From positions 1-64,000 of the forward strand of contig JAFLBB010000023.1 in the NCBI GenBank assembly GCA_017304135.1: a DNA stretch of 64,000 nucleotides. The letters are read 5' to 3'. The notes beneath the pieces were generated by a model that saw nothing but the letters and a program-made list of their open reading frames with translations, searched no databases and had not been told where the DNA came from. The DNA comes from Acidobacteriota bacterium (lineage in GTDB: Bacteria > Acidobacteriota > Terriglobia > Bryobacterales > Bryobacteraceae). Shown piece after piece: positions 34,658 through 42,955 of this stretch; the stretch's first letter is position 1; each line of letters starts with the position of its first letter. Made by a program: the position numbers and the translations under genes.

Positions 34658-36259
34658 CTATTCCTTGGGCAGTGTGCCGGCCAGGAAGAACACCGTAAAC
34701 TCCGGCGCTCCCCCACGCCGCGAAAGCGGATTGGCTCGCGCAATGCGGAACGCCACCGGGTCGCCCGGTTTGAGCGTGCCCTGGATCTTGCGGATGTCCT
34801 CCACGCTCGCCACCGGCTTGCGGTTGATGGAGAGAATCGTGTCGCCCACCTGCACGCCGATCTCCTCGGCGAAGCTGCCGTCGATCACCTGCGTCACGCG
34901 CACGCCGGCGCCGTCGCTGTCCTTGATCTGCTCGCGCTCAGAGGGCGTCAGGCCCTTCACATACAGGCCGAACTTGGCCTCGGCCGGCTCGCCCGGCCCC
35001 TCTTCCACCGGCGGACGGTTACGCGCAAAGCGCGGATCGTCCTTGAACACCTCGGCCCGGTCGCGCACCGTAATCGGCAGGTCCATCTTCTTGCCCTTCC
35101 GGTCCAGCGTCACCGTGATGTTCTCGCCAATCGGCGTATCGGCGACGCGGGCCACAAGGTCCTCGCCGTCCTTCACGCTCTTGCCATTCATCGCAATGAT
35201 GATGTCCTCGGGCTTCACACCGGCTTTATCCGCCGGACCGTCCTTGGTCACCTGCTCGACGATCACGCCGTTGCTCACGCCCAATGCCTTGAGCAACTCC
35301 GGCCGTTCCTGCCCGCGCGTCCACGAGATGCCGATTGAACCGCGCGTCACCCGCCCATAGCGCGTCAACTGGTTGTACACCTTCACCGCCATGTTCACAG
35401 GCAGCGCGAAGCCGATGCCCTGGTTGCCGCCGCTGCGCGTGGCGATGGCCGTATTCACGCCGATCACCTCGCCGCGGATGTTCAGCAGCGGACCTCCCGA
35501 GTTGCCCGGGTTGATCGCCGCGTCGGTCTGAATGAATTTCTGGAATTGCTGCGCTACGTCGCGCCCCTGCGCGCTTACGATGCCCACCGTTACGCTTGCC
35601 TCCAGGCCGAACGGCGAACCAATCGCGATGGCCCAATCGCCCACCTGCACGGCGTCCGAGTTGCCCACCGGCACATACGGCAGCGTGCGGGGGGCCTCGA
35701 TTTTGATCACGGCCAGGTCCGTCTCCACGTCAAAGCCGATCAGCTTGGCCCTGTGCTCCGCCGGATCGCCATGCAACTTCACCTTGATCGTCGTCGCGTC
35801 GTCCACCACGTGGTGATTCGTCACGATATAGCCTTTCGGGTCGACGATGAAGCCCGACCCCTCACCGCCTCCGCGCGGTTGCGGCGACGGCGACTCACCC
35901 AGCGGCCCCTGGCGGAAGAAGCGGCGGAACAGGTCCATCCCCTCTTCATCCTCTTCGCCTTCCTGGCTCTGCGGCGGGCGAACGCGCTGGCGCGTCGTCT
36001 CCTGCTTCGGCTTGTACTCGGTGGAGATATTCACCACCGCCGGCTCCACCTTGTTCACGATCGCCGTGAACTCGTTCTGCAGTTTGACGGGTGAAGGAAT
36101 CTTCAACGGCGTTGCGTCCGTCACCGGCTTGTCCGACCCTTTGTCGGCTCGCACCTCAGTGTGAATCAAGGTGCCGATCAAAATGCCGACGGCCAGGGTG
36201 CCCAGAATGAGGGCCAGTGACAGAATTTTCGGTTCGCGAACTTTTTGCTTCCAGTTCAT
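34658..36259 (-). CDS. Do/DegQ-type (HtrA) periplasmic serine protease
   Basis: A 533-residue envelope protease/chaperone. An uncleaved or signal-anchor TM segment (about 13-33) leads to a long Glu/Gln-rich linker (EEDEEGMDLFRRFF), the trypsin-like domain with the triad VTNHHVVDDA (His), DLAVIKIEA (Asp) and NPGNSGGPLLN (Ser), and two PDZ domains (about 325-410; 440-530, ending VAFRIARANPLSRRG). ATG 36259 is preceded by GGGAGG; the open frame to 36376 is rejected. A TATAAT box lies on the minus strand at 36297-36302. Degrades misfolded periplasmic proteins. Confidence 0.9.
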   Translation of the reverse strand: MNWKQKVREPKILSLALILGTLAVGILIGTLIHTEVRADKGSDKPVTDATPLKIPSPVKLQNEFTAIVNKVEPAVVNISTEYKPKQETTRQRVRPPQSQEGEEDEEGMDLFRRFFRQGPLGESPSPQPRGGGEGSGFIVDPKGYIVTNHHVVDDATTIKVKLHGDPAEHRAKLIGFDVETDLAVIKIEAPRTLPYVPVGNSDAVQVGDWAIAIGSPFGLEASVTVGIVSAQGRDVAQQFQKFIQTDAAINPGNSGGPLLNIRGEVIGVNTAIATRSGGNQGIGFALPVNMAVKVYNQLTRYGRVTRGSIGISWTRGQERPELLKALGVSNGVIVEQVTKDGPADKAGVKPEDIIIAMNGKSVKDGEDLVARVADTPIGENITVTLDRKGKKMDLPITVRDRAEVFKDDPRFARNRPPVEEGPGEPAEAKFGLYVKGLTPSEREQIKDSDGAGVRVTQVIDGSFAEEIGVQVGDTILSINRKPVASVEDIRKIQGTLKPGDPVAFRIARANPLSRRGGAPEFTVFFLAGTLPKE

Positions 36260-36296
36260 GGGATCGTCCAGCCTCCCCTTGAGGCTTCTTTCTTCA

Positions 36297-36302
36297 ATTA
36301 TA
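36297..36302 (-). promoter_or_regulatory. Candidate -10 box for the htrA gene
   Basis: The plus-strand attata reads TATAAT on the minus strand, 38-43 nt upstream of the htrA ATG, in otherwise very GC-rich DNA. No convincing -35 hexamer lies at 16-18 nt, so only the -10 element is supported. Confidence 0.35.
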
Positions 36303-36330
36303 GGGTCCGTCGCCGCCGCCGCGGATCCCC

Positions 36331-37245
36331 CTAGCATTCCTCGCCCGGTAACGGCCGCCGCGAAGCCGGTTTCCACTCCACAATACCGACTCCGGCAAGA
36401 ATCAGTACCGCCCCGCCGGCCGCGGCAAGGCCCAGCCGTTCACCCAACACTCCATATGACGTAAGCCACGCCGAAACGGGTTCAAGGGCAAATATCAGCG
36501 CCACCCGCGTCGGCGTCGTGTGCTGTTGCGCCCACGCCATCACGGTAAACGCCAGCGCCGTGCAAAGCAACCCGGTCACCACCACACCCGTCCACACCCA
36601 CGCCGTAGGCCGCAACACCCACGGCTCCAGGCCCATTCCCGCCGCCGCTCCGCACAGCACGGCCACGACGGCCACCTGCACGCCGCTTAAGGCGGCAAAC
36701 AGACCCTTCTGGCGCACAAAATGCCCCACCGCCAGCACATGCACGGCAAACAACAGAGCACAGCCGATCGTCAGCAGGTCGCCGCCATTCCAATGGCCCC
36801 ATGCCTGGCCGGGTACGCTCAACGTCATCAGCGCGGTTCCGGCCAGCGCCAGCCCAACACCCAACGCCTCGGTCCACCGCGGCAAGCTGCCGGTGAACGC
36901 CGCCAGCAGCGCCGGCACGAACACCACGTTCAGCGCCGTCAGAAAGCCCGATCGCGCCGGCGTTGTGTATTGCTGCCCGTAGGTCTGCAGCAGATAGGCC
37001 CCGGTCAGCAGCGCCCCGCACACCAGCCCGCCCCGCACCCCCCTCCGCTGCGCCCCCCAATCGAGCGCTACCTCGCGCCGGTACAGCGCAAGCAAGACCG
37101 CCCCGGCCAAGGCAAAACGCAGCGCCAGGAACACCAGCACACTCACATCATTCAGCGCCTGCTTGATCAGGGTGAACGACGAACCCCAAATCAGCGTCAC
37201 CACCGCCAGCGTCAGTTCCGCCCGGCCCGCCTCGCCGCCGCGCAT
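36331..37245 (-). CDS. EamA/DMT-superfamily transporter
   Basis: A 304-residue inner-membrane protein with ten predicted helices in two EamA repeats. Signatures: LAVVTLIWGSSFTLIKQAL at the N-terminus, LRFALAGAVLLALY, LQTYGQQYTTPARSGFLTALNVVFVP in repeat 1, and AWAQQHTTPTRVALIFALEPV in repeat 2, ending VLILAGVGIVEW. DMT carriers export or import metabolites such as amino acids or nucleotide sugars; the substrate is unknown. It follows the M20 peptidase gene by only 4 nt, so the two are probably co-transcribed. Confidence 0.87.
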   Translation of the reverse strand: MRGGEAGRAELTLAVVTLIWGSSFTLIKQALNDVSVLVFLALRFALAGAVLLALYRREVALDWGAQRRGVRGGLVCGALLTGAYLLQTYGQQYTTPARSGFLTALNVVFVPALLAAFTGSLPRWTEALGVGLALAGTALMTLSVPGQAWGHWNGGDLLTIGCALLFAVHVLAVGHFVRQKGLFAALSGVQVAVVAVLCGAAAGMGLEPWVLRPTAWVWTGVVVTGLLCTALAFTVMAWAQQHTTPTRVALIFALEPVSAWLTSYGVLGERLGLAAAGGAVLILAGVGIVEWKPASRRPLPGEEC

Positions 37246-37249
37246 GGCC

Positions 37250-38566
37250 CTAACGCAGCCCTGCGAGCAGCCGCGCGTCCAGATCGCCCAACAGCAACAG
37301 CAACAGAAGCATCACACGCCGTAGACCTGTTTCGCGTCCCTCGGCGTGAAACCACTCGGCCGGTGTATGCGCCCCGCCGCCGTGGCCTCCCGCTCCGATC
37401 GAAACCGCCGGAATCCCCAGCGAAAGCGGAATGTTGGCGTCCGTCGACGCGCAGTCCATCTGGGCGCGGATGTTGTGCAGCCGGTCCACTGCCAGCAGAT
37501 GATCCAACAGCGGCGCACCCACCGCCAGCCGGCCGCCCGGCCGCGACCCGATCTCCCTCACCTTCGCCGTCACCCGCGCCGCCCCCGAACCGTTGCGCTC
37601 CACCGTCACCGCCGCGTTCTCCGCCTCCAACGCCCGCTCAATCGACTGCGTCATCAACGCCGCCATCTCGTCAATGCGCGCCGTGCTCTCACTTCTCAAA
37701 TCGAGCTTCGCCTTGGCCAGCACCGGAATCGAGTTGATCGACGTGCCGCCCTCAATCAGTCCGAAATTCCAGCTCGTCCGCGGCCCCTCGCTTTTCACCC
37801 CCGCCAGCCGCGAGGCATGATCGCAGAAATCCGTGATCGCCCGGCCCAGCGCATGAACCGGATTCCCCGTTCCGAAATCACTCCAGGAATGCCCGCCCGG
37901 ACCGCTGATGCTGATCTCAAACCGCCGGCTCGCCAGCGCCGCCGTCGTAATGTGATCCGTCGAGGGCCCGTCCAGCACCACAAACGCCGCCGCCCGCCCG
38001 CCAATCCCCGATGTCCGGCACAGGAACCGCATTCCGCTCAGGTTGCCCTCCCCCTCCTCGCCCACATTGGCCGCCAGCAACAGCGGCAGCGCCGCCCCGC
38101 GCAGCGTTGGCGACTCCTCCACGGCCCGCGCAATCGCCAGCAACCCGGCAAGCCCGGCGCCATTGTCCGCCACGCCCGGCCCGAACAACCGCCCGTCCCG
38201 CGTGGCCTCAATCTCATCCTCCGACCGCGGCGCCAGCACCGTGTCCAGATGCGCCGTCACCACCACCGCCGGACCCTTCTCCACTACCGCCTTCGGCCCC
38301 GGCCGGTTGGCCACCACGTTGCCCGCGCGGTCCAACTTCGCCTCCCAGCCCCAACGCCTCAACTCGGCGGCCACCCACTCAGCGCGATTCTGTTCCTGAA
38401 ACGTCGGCGCCGCGATGCGGCACACCTCCGCATGCTTCTCATTGATCCAACGCTTCTCGCGCGCAAACCACTCCAACACCATGCGCACCTCGGGCAACGC
38501 CGCCAGCGCGGCGGCAGTGATCGTGGTGACAGGGGCTGAACCCCGCCCCGCTAAGGCGCCCGACAT
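37250..38566 (-). CDS. M20-family metallopeptidase (PepT-like)
   Basis: A 438-residue M20/M25/M40 peptidase. Metal-binding and catalytic motifs: VVTAHLDTVLAP (His, Asp), FGPGVADNGAGLAGLL (Asp), ANVGEEGEGNLSGM (Glu pair), FVVLDGPS, and the dimerisation-domain start ISGPGGHSWSDFGTGNP. The C-terminal HTPAEWFHAEGRETGLRRV carries the last metal His. Resembles tripeptide/dipeptide peptidases more than DapE. There is no signal peptide, so it is cytosolic. It is divergent from ccmE. Confidence 0.85.
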   Translation of the reverse strand: MSGALAGRGSAPVTTITAAALAALPEVRMVLEWFAREKRWINEKHAEVCRIAAPTFQEQNRAEWVAAELRRWGWEAKLDRAGNVVANRPGPKAVVEKGPAVVVTAHLDTVLAPRSEDEIEATRDGRLFGPGVADNGAGLAGLLAIARAVEESPTLRGAALPLLLAANVGEEGEGNLSGMRFLCRTSGIGGRAAAFVVLDGPSTDHITTAALASRRFEISISGPGGHSWSDFGTGNPVHALGRAITDFCDHASRLAGVKSEGPRTSWNFGLIEGGTSINSIPVLAKAKLDLRSESTARIDEMAALMTQSIERALEAENAAVTVERNGSGAARVTAKVREIGSRPGGRLAVGAPLLDHLLAVDRLHNIRAQMDCASTDANIPLSLGIPAVSIGAGGHGGGAHTPAEWFHAEGRETGLRRVMLLLLLLLGDLDARLLAGLR

Positions 38567-38740
38567 GAATCCTCAGTGTACCCCGCGCCCGTTGCTTCTC
38601 CCCGTGCTCCCACCCCTCCCCTCCCCCTCATCACCGGGCATCTGAGCCGCCTACCCGCCGCATCCTCTCCACGCCGCCGTGAACCGGACGAGAATTGTCC
38701 GGGATCTCGGCGATATACTAAGCTTCAGAAAGAGAGATCT

Positions 38741-39193
38741 ATGAAACCGTACGTGAAGTTTGGTTTGCTCACGGCTGTCATCATCGGTACACTCGCTTGG
38801 CTCGCGGTCGGCGGCATCAGCGAGACCAAGTCCTATTACAAAGAAGTCGCCGAATTGAAAAAAATGGGCGACGACGTCTACACCAAGCGTCTTCGCGTTG
38901 CCGGCGATGTCGCCGAAGGCTCCGTCCAACGCAGCGGCAGCGAAGTCCGCTTCCTGTTGAAACAAAACGACCTCACGATCCCCGTCTTGTACGATTCCAT
39001 GGACCCTCTCCCCGATACCTTCAAGGGCGGCGCGCAGGCCGTGGCCCACGGCAAGATGGGCCGCGACGGCGTCTTTCACGCCAACAAAATCGACGCCAAG
39101 TGCGCCTCCAAGTACGAAGCCAAACCGGGCCAGAAATATCAACCCCCCGGCCAAACGGCTCCGCCCGCAAGCGACACAAAGGCATCTTTTTAG
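38741..39193 (+). CDS. ccmE: Cytochrome c maturation heme chaperone CcmE, CXXXY variant
   Basis: A 150-residue periplasmic heme chaperone with one N-terminal TM anchor (about 7-26) and an OB-fold beta-barrel (VYTKRLRVAGDVAEGSV, VRFLLKQNDLTIPVLYDSMDPLPDTFKGG, GVFHANKIDAK). The heme-attachment motif, HXXXY in E. coli CcmE, is Cys121-Ala-Ser-Lys-Tyr125 here. A CXXXY form is known from some Desulfovibrio and archaeal CcmE proteins. ATG 38741 follows AGAGAG, and TATACT at 38714-38719 may be the -10 of the operon. It is the first gene of the ccm operon. The long frame from 38576 is rejected. Confidence 0.9.
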   Translation: MKPYVKFGLLTAVIIGTLAWLAVGGISETKSYYKEVAELKKMGDDVYTKRLRVAGDVAEGSVQRSGSEVRFLLKQNDLTIPVLYDSMDPLPDTFKGGAQAVAHGKMGRDGVFHANKIDAKCASKYEAKPGQKYQPPGQTAPPASDTKASF

Positions 39194-39223
39194 TGGGCCG
39201 CTGAAGGAGCAGCCAATACACAC

Positions 39224-41245
39224 ATGGAAAATCTGGGCGCACTATCCCTCATCCTGGCGTTTTGTTTCTCCATTTACGCCATCTTCGGATCCGTGGTGGG
39301 GAAGTGGAAACAACGCCCCTTCCTCGTGAAATCGGCTGAACGTGCCGTCATCGCCCAGTGGGCACTCCAGACGCTTGCTTCGGGCTTCCTCGTCTACGCC
39401 CTGATGACGCACGACTTCCGCCTCTCCTACGTCGCCTCGCATGTCAACACGGCCATGCCCACGCTCTACAAATTCACGGCGTGGTGGGGCGGCCAGGAGG
39501 GCTCGCTCCTGCTCTGGTCCTGGATTCTCTCCTGCTACTCCGCCCTCGTCGTCTGGCAGAACCGCAAAAAATTCCGCGAAATGATGCCCTGGGTCACGGC
39601 CACCCTGATGGTCACCCAGGCCTTCTTCCTGCTCCTGATCGTCTACCCCCTCTCGCCTTTTGAAGTGCTCGCCGTGGGCAAGGAAATCCGCGCCGTCCCC
39701 GACGGCAACGGGCTCAACCCATTGCTGCAGTACTGGTCCATGGCCATCCACCCGCCCACGCTCTACCTCGGCTACGTCGGCTTCATCGTCCCGTTCGCCT
39801 TCGCCATGGGCTCGCTCATCACCAAACAGCCCGGCGACGCCTGGATTCACACCACCCGCCGCTGGACCCTCGTCACCTGGCTCTTCCAGAGCATGGGCAT
39901 CCTGCTCGGCGCCGGCTGGGCCTACGCCGTTCTCGGCTGGGGCGGCTACTGGGGCTGGGATCCGGTGGAGAACGCCTCGCTCCTGCCCTGGATCACCGCC
40001 ACAGCCTTCCTCCACTCCGTCATGATGCAGGAGAAGAAGGGCATGATGAAGGTCTGGAACATGGTGCTCGTCAGCGCCACGTTCTTCCTCTGCATCTTCG
40101 GCACCTTCCTCACCCGGTCCGGGGTCGTCAGCTCCGTCCACGCATTCGCGCAATCGCCTATCGGCCCCTACTTCGCCACTTTCCTCTCCATCCACATCGC
40201 GGCCACCACCTGGCTCATCCTCGACCGCCTCGGCTACCTCAAAAGCGAAGCCCACCTGGAAAGTGTCCTCTCCCGCGAGTCCAGCTTCCTGTTTAACAAC
40301 CTCATCCTGCTTGCCTCCTGCTTCTCGATTCTCTGGGGCACCATGTTCCCCGTCATCAGCGAAGCGGTCACCGGCGAAAAGATCAGCGTCGATGCGCCCT
40401 TCTTCAACCGCGTCAACGTCCCCATCGGCCTCTTCCTGCTCCTGCTCACCGGTGTCGGTCCTCTCATCGCCTGGCGCCGCAGTTCGTTTGAGAGCCTGAA
40501 GAAAGCCTTCCTCTGGCCCACCGTCGGCGGCGTTGTGCTCACCGGAGTCCTGTTCGGCTTCGGCATCCGCCACTTTTACGCGCTCATGTCGTTCGCCCTC
40601 TGCGCCTTCGTCCTCATCACCATCGCCATGGAGTTCGTTAAGGGCGCCCGCGCCATCGCCTCCAAAACCGGACAGAACCTCATCCTGGCCATGGTCGAAC
40701 TCACCCACCGCAACACGCGACGCTATGGCGGCTACATCGTCCATGTCGCCATCGTCATGATGTTCATCGGCTTCACCGGCGCCGCCTTCAACAAGGAGCG
40801 CACCATCGAAGTCGGCATGGGCGACAAGTTCACCCTCGGCCGCTACGAACTCAAGGTCGCCTCCATCGAGGAGGGCCAGAACCCGAATTACAGTTGGGGC
40901 CACGCTGTCGTCGAGGTCTACCAGGGCGGGAAGATGATTGACACCCTCACCCCCGAACAGCGCCTCTACTCCGCCGGACAAGGGCAGCAAAGTTCGGTTG
41001 TCGATATTCGCCGCCGCTTGCACGAGGATCTCTATCTCAACTTCGCCGGCATGCAGAATGGCAAGGCCATCATCCAGGCCTACATCTTCCCGCTGGTTGG
41101 CTGGATCTGGCTCGGCTTTGCCGCCCTCATCTTCGGCACGCTCGTCTGCCTGGTGCCCTCCAAGATCAGGTACGAATTCGCCAAGACCAAGGTCATGGGC
41201 GTCGCCCCCGGCGTCTCCCAGCCCAAGGCGGTGACGGGTGACTAA
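39224..41245 (+). CDS. ccmF: Heme lyase CcmF
   Basis: A 673-residue inner-membrane protein of the heme-handling HHP family with about 15 TM segments. It carries the WWD periplasmic motif (GWGGYWGWDPVENASLLPW), the flanking conserved sequences TRRWTLVTWLFQSMGILLGA and FGTFLTRSGVVSSVHAFA, the SWGHAVVEVY C-terminal periplasmic domain (about 510-615) and a last TM. Together with CcmH it ligates heme from CcmE to apocytochrome CxxCH. It follows ccmE by 30 nt and overlaps ccmH by 8 nt. Confidence 0.93.
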   Translation: MENLGALSLILAFCFSIYAIFGSVVGKWKQRPFLVKSAERAVIAQWALQTLASGFLVYALMTHDFRLSYVASHVNTAMPTLYKFTAWWGGQEGSLLLWSWILSCYSALVVWQNRKKFREMMPWVTATLMVTQAFFLLLIVYPLSPFEVLAVGKEIRAVPDGNGLNPLLQYWSMAIHPPTLYLGYVGFIVPFAFAMGSLITKQPGDAWIHTTRRWTLVTWLFQSMGILLGAGWAYAVLGWGGYWGWDPVENASLLPWITATAFLHSVMMQEKKGMMKVWNMVLVSATFFLCIFGTFLTRSGVVSSVHAFAQSPIGPYFATFLSIHIAATTWLILDRLGYLKSEAHLESVLSRESSFLFNNLILLASCFSILWGTMFPVISEAVTGEKISVDAPFFNRVNVPIGLFLLLLTGVGPLIAWRRSSFESLKKAFLWPTVGGVVLTGVLFGFGIRHFYALMSFALCAFVLITIAMEFVKGARAIASKTGQNLILAMVELTHRNTRRYGGYIVHVAIVMMFIGFTGAAFNKERTIEVGMGDKFTLGRYELKVASIEEGQNPNYSWGHAVVEVYQGGKMIDTLTPEQRLYSAGQGQQSSVVDIRRRLHEDLYLNFAGMQNGKAIIQAYIFPLVGWIWLGFAALIFGTLVCLVPSKIRYEFAKTKVMGVAPGVSQPKAVTGD

Positions 41246-41711
41246 GCGCGCCTCCCGCCTGGTTCTGCTCCTCATCACCAGCTACCTCTGTCTGGCCCAG
41301 GTCTCCAGTGACTTCATCCCCGCCGACGTCAAACGTGTCGGTAGCCGCCTGGCCTGCCTCTGCGGCGCCTGCAAGAACTCCGTCGGCGATTGCCCCATGA
41401 TCGGCTGCCACTACGCGGCTCCAGCCCGCGACCGCATCGGCCTGATGCTCAAGGACGGCACCGCCGACGACGCCATCGTCAACATCTTCGTCAAGGAGCA
41501 GGGCATCAAGGCCCTTGTCGTTCCCCCCGCCGAAGGCTTCAACCTGCTCGCCTGGTGGATGCCCGTCGCCGCCGTCCTGTTCGGCCTCATGGCCATCTAC
41601 ATGTGGATCAGCCGCATGAAGCAACCCATGCCCGCCGCCCCGGCCATCGACCCCGCCGTACTCGAAAAGTATCGCGACTCCATCGATAAAAATCTCGCCA
41701 AGCTCGAATAA
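41238..41711 (+). CDS. ccmH: Cytochrome c maturation protein CcmH with extended cysteine motif
   Basis: A 157-residue protein: signal peptide (1-22), a three-helix CcmH domain and a C-terminal TM anchor (about 103-122). The redox motif LRCxxC of canonical CcmH is expanded to LACLCGACKNSVGDCPMIGC, with five cysteines at 40, 42, 45, 52 and 57. The CGAC part aligns with the usual CxxC. The extra cysteines suggest a second disulfide or metal site. It begins at a GTG inside the end of ccmF, followed directly by the CcmI-like gene. Confidence 0.87.
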   Translation: MTKRASRLVLLLITSYLCLAQVSSDFIPADVKRVGSRLACLCGACKNSVGDCPMIGCHYAAPARDRIGLMLKDGTADDAIVNIFVKEQGIKALVVPPAEGFNLLAWWMPVAAVLFGLMAIYMWISRMKQPMPAAPAIDPAVLEKYRDSIDKNLAKLE

Positions 41712-41990
41712 ATGACCCTCACTGTCGCCGCCGTCGCCCTGGTTCTCGCCGCCATCGCCTATATCTTCCTCATTCGCCCCGCTGACCTTCCAGCCGGCGA
41801 AGGCGAATCCCCCCTCCACCACCTCGAGGAACGCAAAGCCCGCATCTATGAAAACCTGCGCGACCTCCAGTTCGAATTCCGCCTCGGCAAGCTGAGCGAC
41901 GACGACTATCAGCGCACCAAGCTCGACCTGCAAAGGGAACTTGCCCAAACGCTCTCGGAAATCGAGCAGGCCCAGGGAGGCAACGCATGA
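41712..41990 (+). CDS. CcmI-like small membrane protein
   Basis: A 92-residue protein: one N-terminal TM (about 5-25), then a charged coiled coil (HHLEERKARIYENLRDLQFEFRLGKLSDDDYQRTKLDLQRELAQTL). The helix pattern resembles the N-terminal CcmI region of CcmH fusion proteins (ALKDLDFDYRLGKLSEEDYE type). The TPR domain of CcmI is absent. It sits immediately after the ccmH stop, with no gap, and overlaps the next gene by 4 nt. It probably helps apocytochrome presentation. Confidence 0.72.
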   Translation: MTLTVAAVALVLAAIAYIFLIRPADLPAGEGESPLHHLEERKARIYENLRDLQFEFRLGKLSDDDYQRTKLDLQRELAQTLSEIEQAQGGNA

Positions 41991-42955
41991 AACTCACCCT
42001 CGCCGCCCTTCTCCTCGCCGCCGCTCTCCACGCCGCCGTCGACGGCACCGTCGTCAACGGCACCACCGGCAAACCGCAAGGCGGCGCCACCGTCACGCTC
42101 TTCAAACTCGACCAGAACGGACCCAACGCGGTCGAAACGAGCAAGGCCGGCCCCGACGGCTCTTTCAAGTTCGCCCAGGACACGCAAGGCCCCCACCTCC
42201 TCCAGGCCGTCCACGACGGCATGGTCTTCAACCGCATGCTGCCCCCCGGCCAACCCACCTCGGGCATCCCCATCTCCGTCTTCAACGCCTCGGCCGACCC
42301 CGGCAAAGCCAAGGTCACCACCCACATGATCCTGCTTGAGCCCAATGGCGCCGACCTCAGCGTCAACGAGAGCGTCATCTTCCAAAACGAGGGCACCACC
42401 GCCTACTACGACACCGCCCGCGGCACCCTCCGCCTGGCCATCCCCGAAGCCTCCGCCGGCAAAGTGCGCGTGATGGTGAGCGGCCCCAACTCCATGCCCA
42501 TCGAGCGCGCCCTGGAAAAGACCAAGACCGCCGGCGTCTACACGGTCGACTTCCCGGTGAAGCCCGGCGAAACGCGCTTCGACCTCACCTACTCCATGCC
42601 CCTCGCCAGCCCCGGCAAGTTTGAAGGCAAGATCCTCCACGACGGCCCTGTCCGCGTCGTCGCCCCCCAGGGCGTCACCCTCACTGGCGACGTCAAGCAA
42701 CTCGGCACCGAGCCGCAAACTCAGGCTGGCGTGTTCGAAGTTGCGGGCAAGACCTTCTCCATCGGCATTGAAGGCACAGGCTCGCTCCGCGCCGCCCAGG
42801 GCGCGGTGGAAAACGAAGAAGAGGAGGGCGGCGGCGGGCTCCAGCAGATACGCCCCCGCGTCTACCTCCGCTTCAAGGAAATCCTCGCCCTCTGCCTCGT
42901 CGCCCTCGCCGCCGGCTTCGTGCTCCTCTACCGCAAGGGAGCCGCCAAGGCATGA
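41987..42955 (+). CDS. Membrane-anchored carboxypeptidase-regulatory-like beta-sandwich protein within the ccm operon
   Basis: A 322-residue protein: signal peptide (MKLTLAALLLAAALHAA), an N-terminal carboxypeptidase-regulatory-like Ig domain (about 17-105; VDGTVVNGTTGKPQGGATVTLFK, DGSFKFA), a second beta domain (about 105-265), an acidic/Gly-rich linker (NEEEEGGGGL) and a C-terminal TM (about 298-316). It has no cysteine and no CxxCH. Both ends overlap neighbours by 4 nt (ATGA), tying it to the CcmI-like gene and ccmA. I do not know it as a Ccm component, so its role, perhaps in apocytochrome handling, is inferred from position. Confidence 0.82.
   Translation: MKLTLAALLLAAALHAAVDGTVVNGTTGKPQGGATVTLFKLDQNGPNAVETSKAGPDGSFKFAQDTQGPHLLQAVHDGMVFNRMLPPGQPTSGIPISVFNASADPGKAKVTTHMILLEPNGADLSVNESVIFQNEGTTAYYDTARGTLRLAIPEASAGKVRVMVSGPNSMPIERALEKTKTAGVYTVDFPVKPGETRFDLTYSMPLASPGKFEGKILHDGPVRVVAPQGVTLTGDVKQLGTEPQTQAGVFEVAGKTFSIGIEGTGSLRAAQGAVENEEEEGGGGLQQIRPRVYLRFKEILALCLVALAAGFVLLYRKGAAKA

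Noticed and set aside
39242..41278. 678-codon open frame antisense to ccmF
   Set aside because: Highly GC-rich third positions of ccmF suppress stops on the opposite strand. The antisense translation is Glu/Gly/Asp-rich with no domain or signal.
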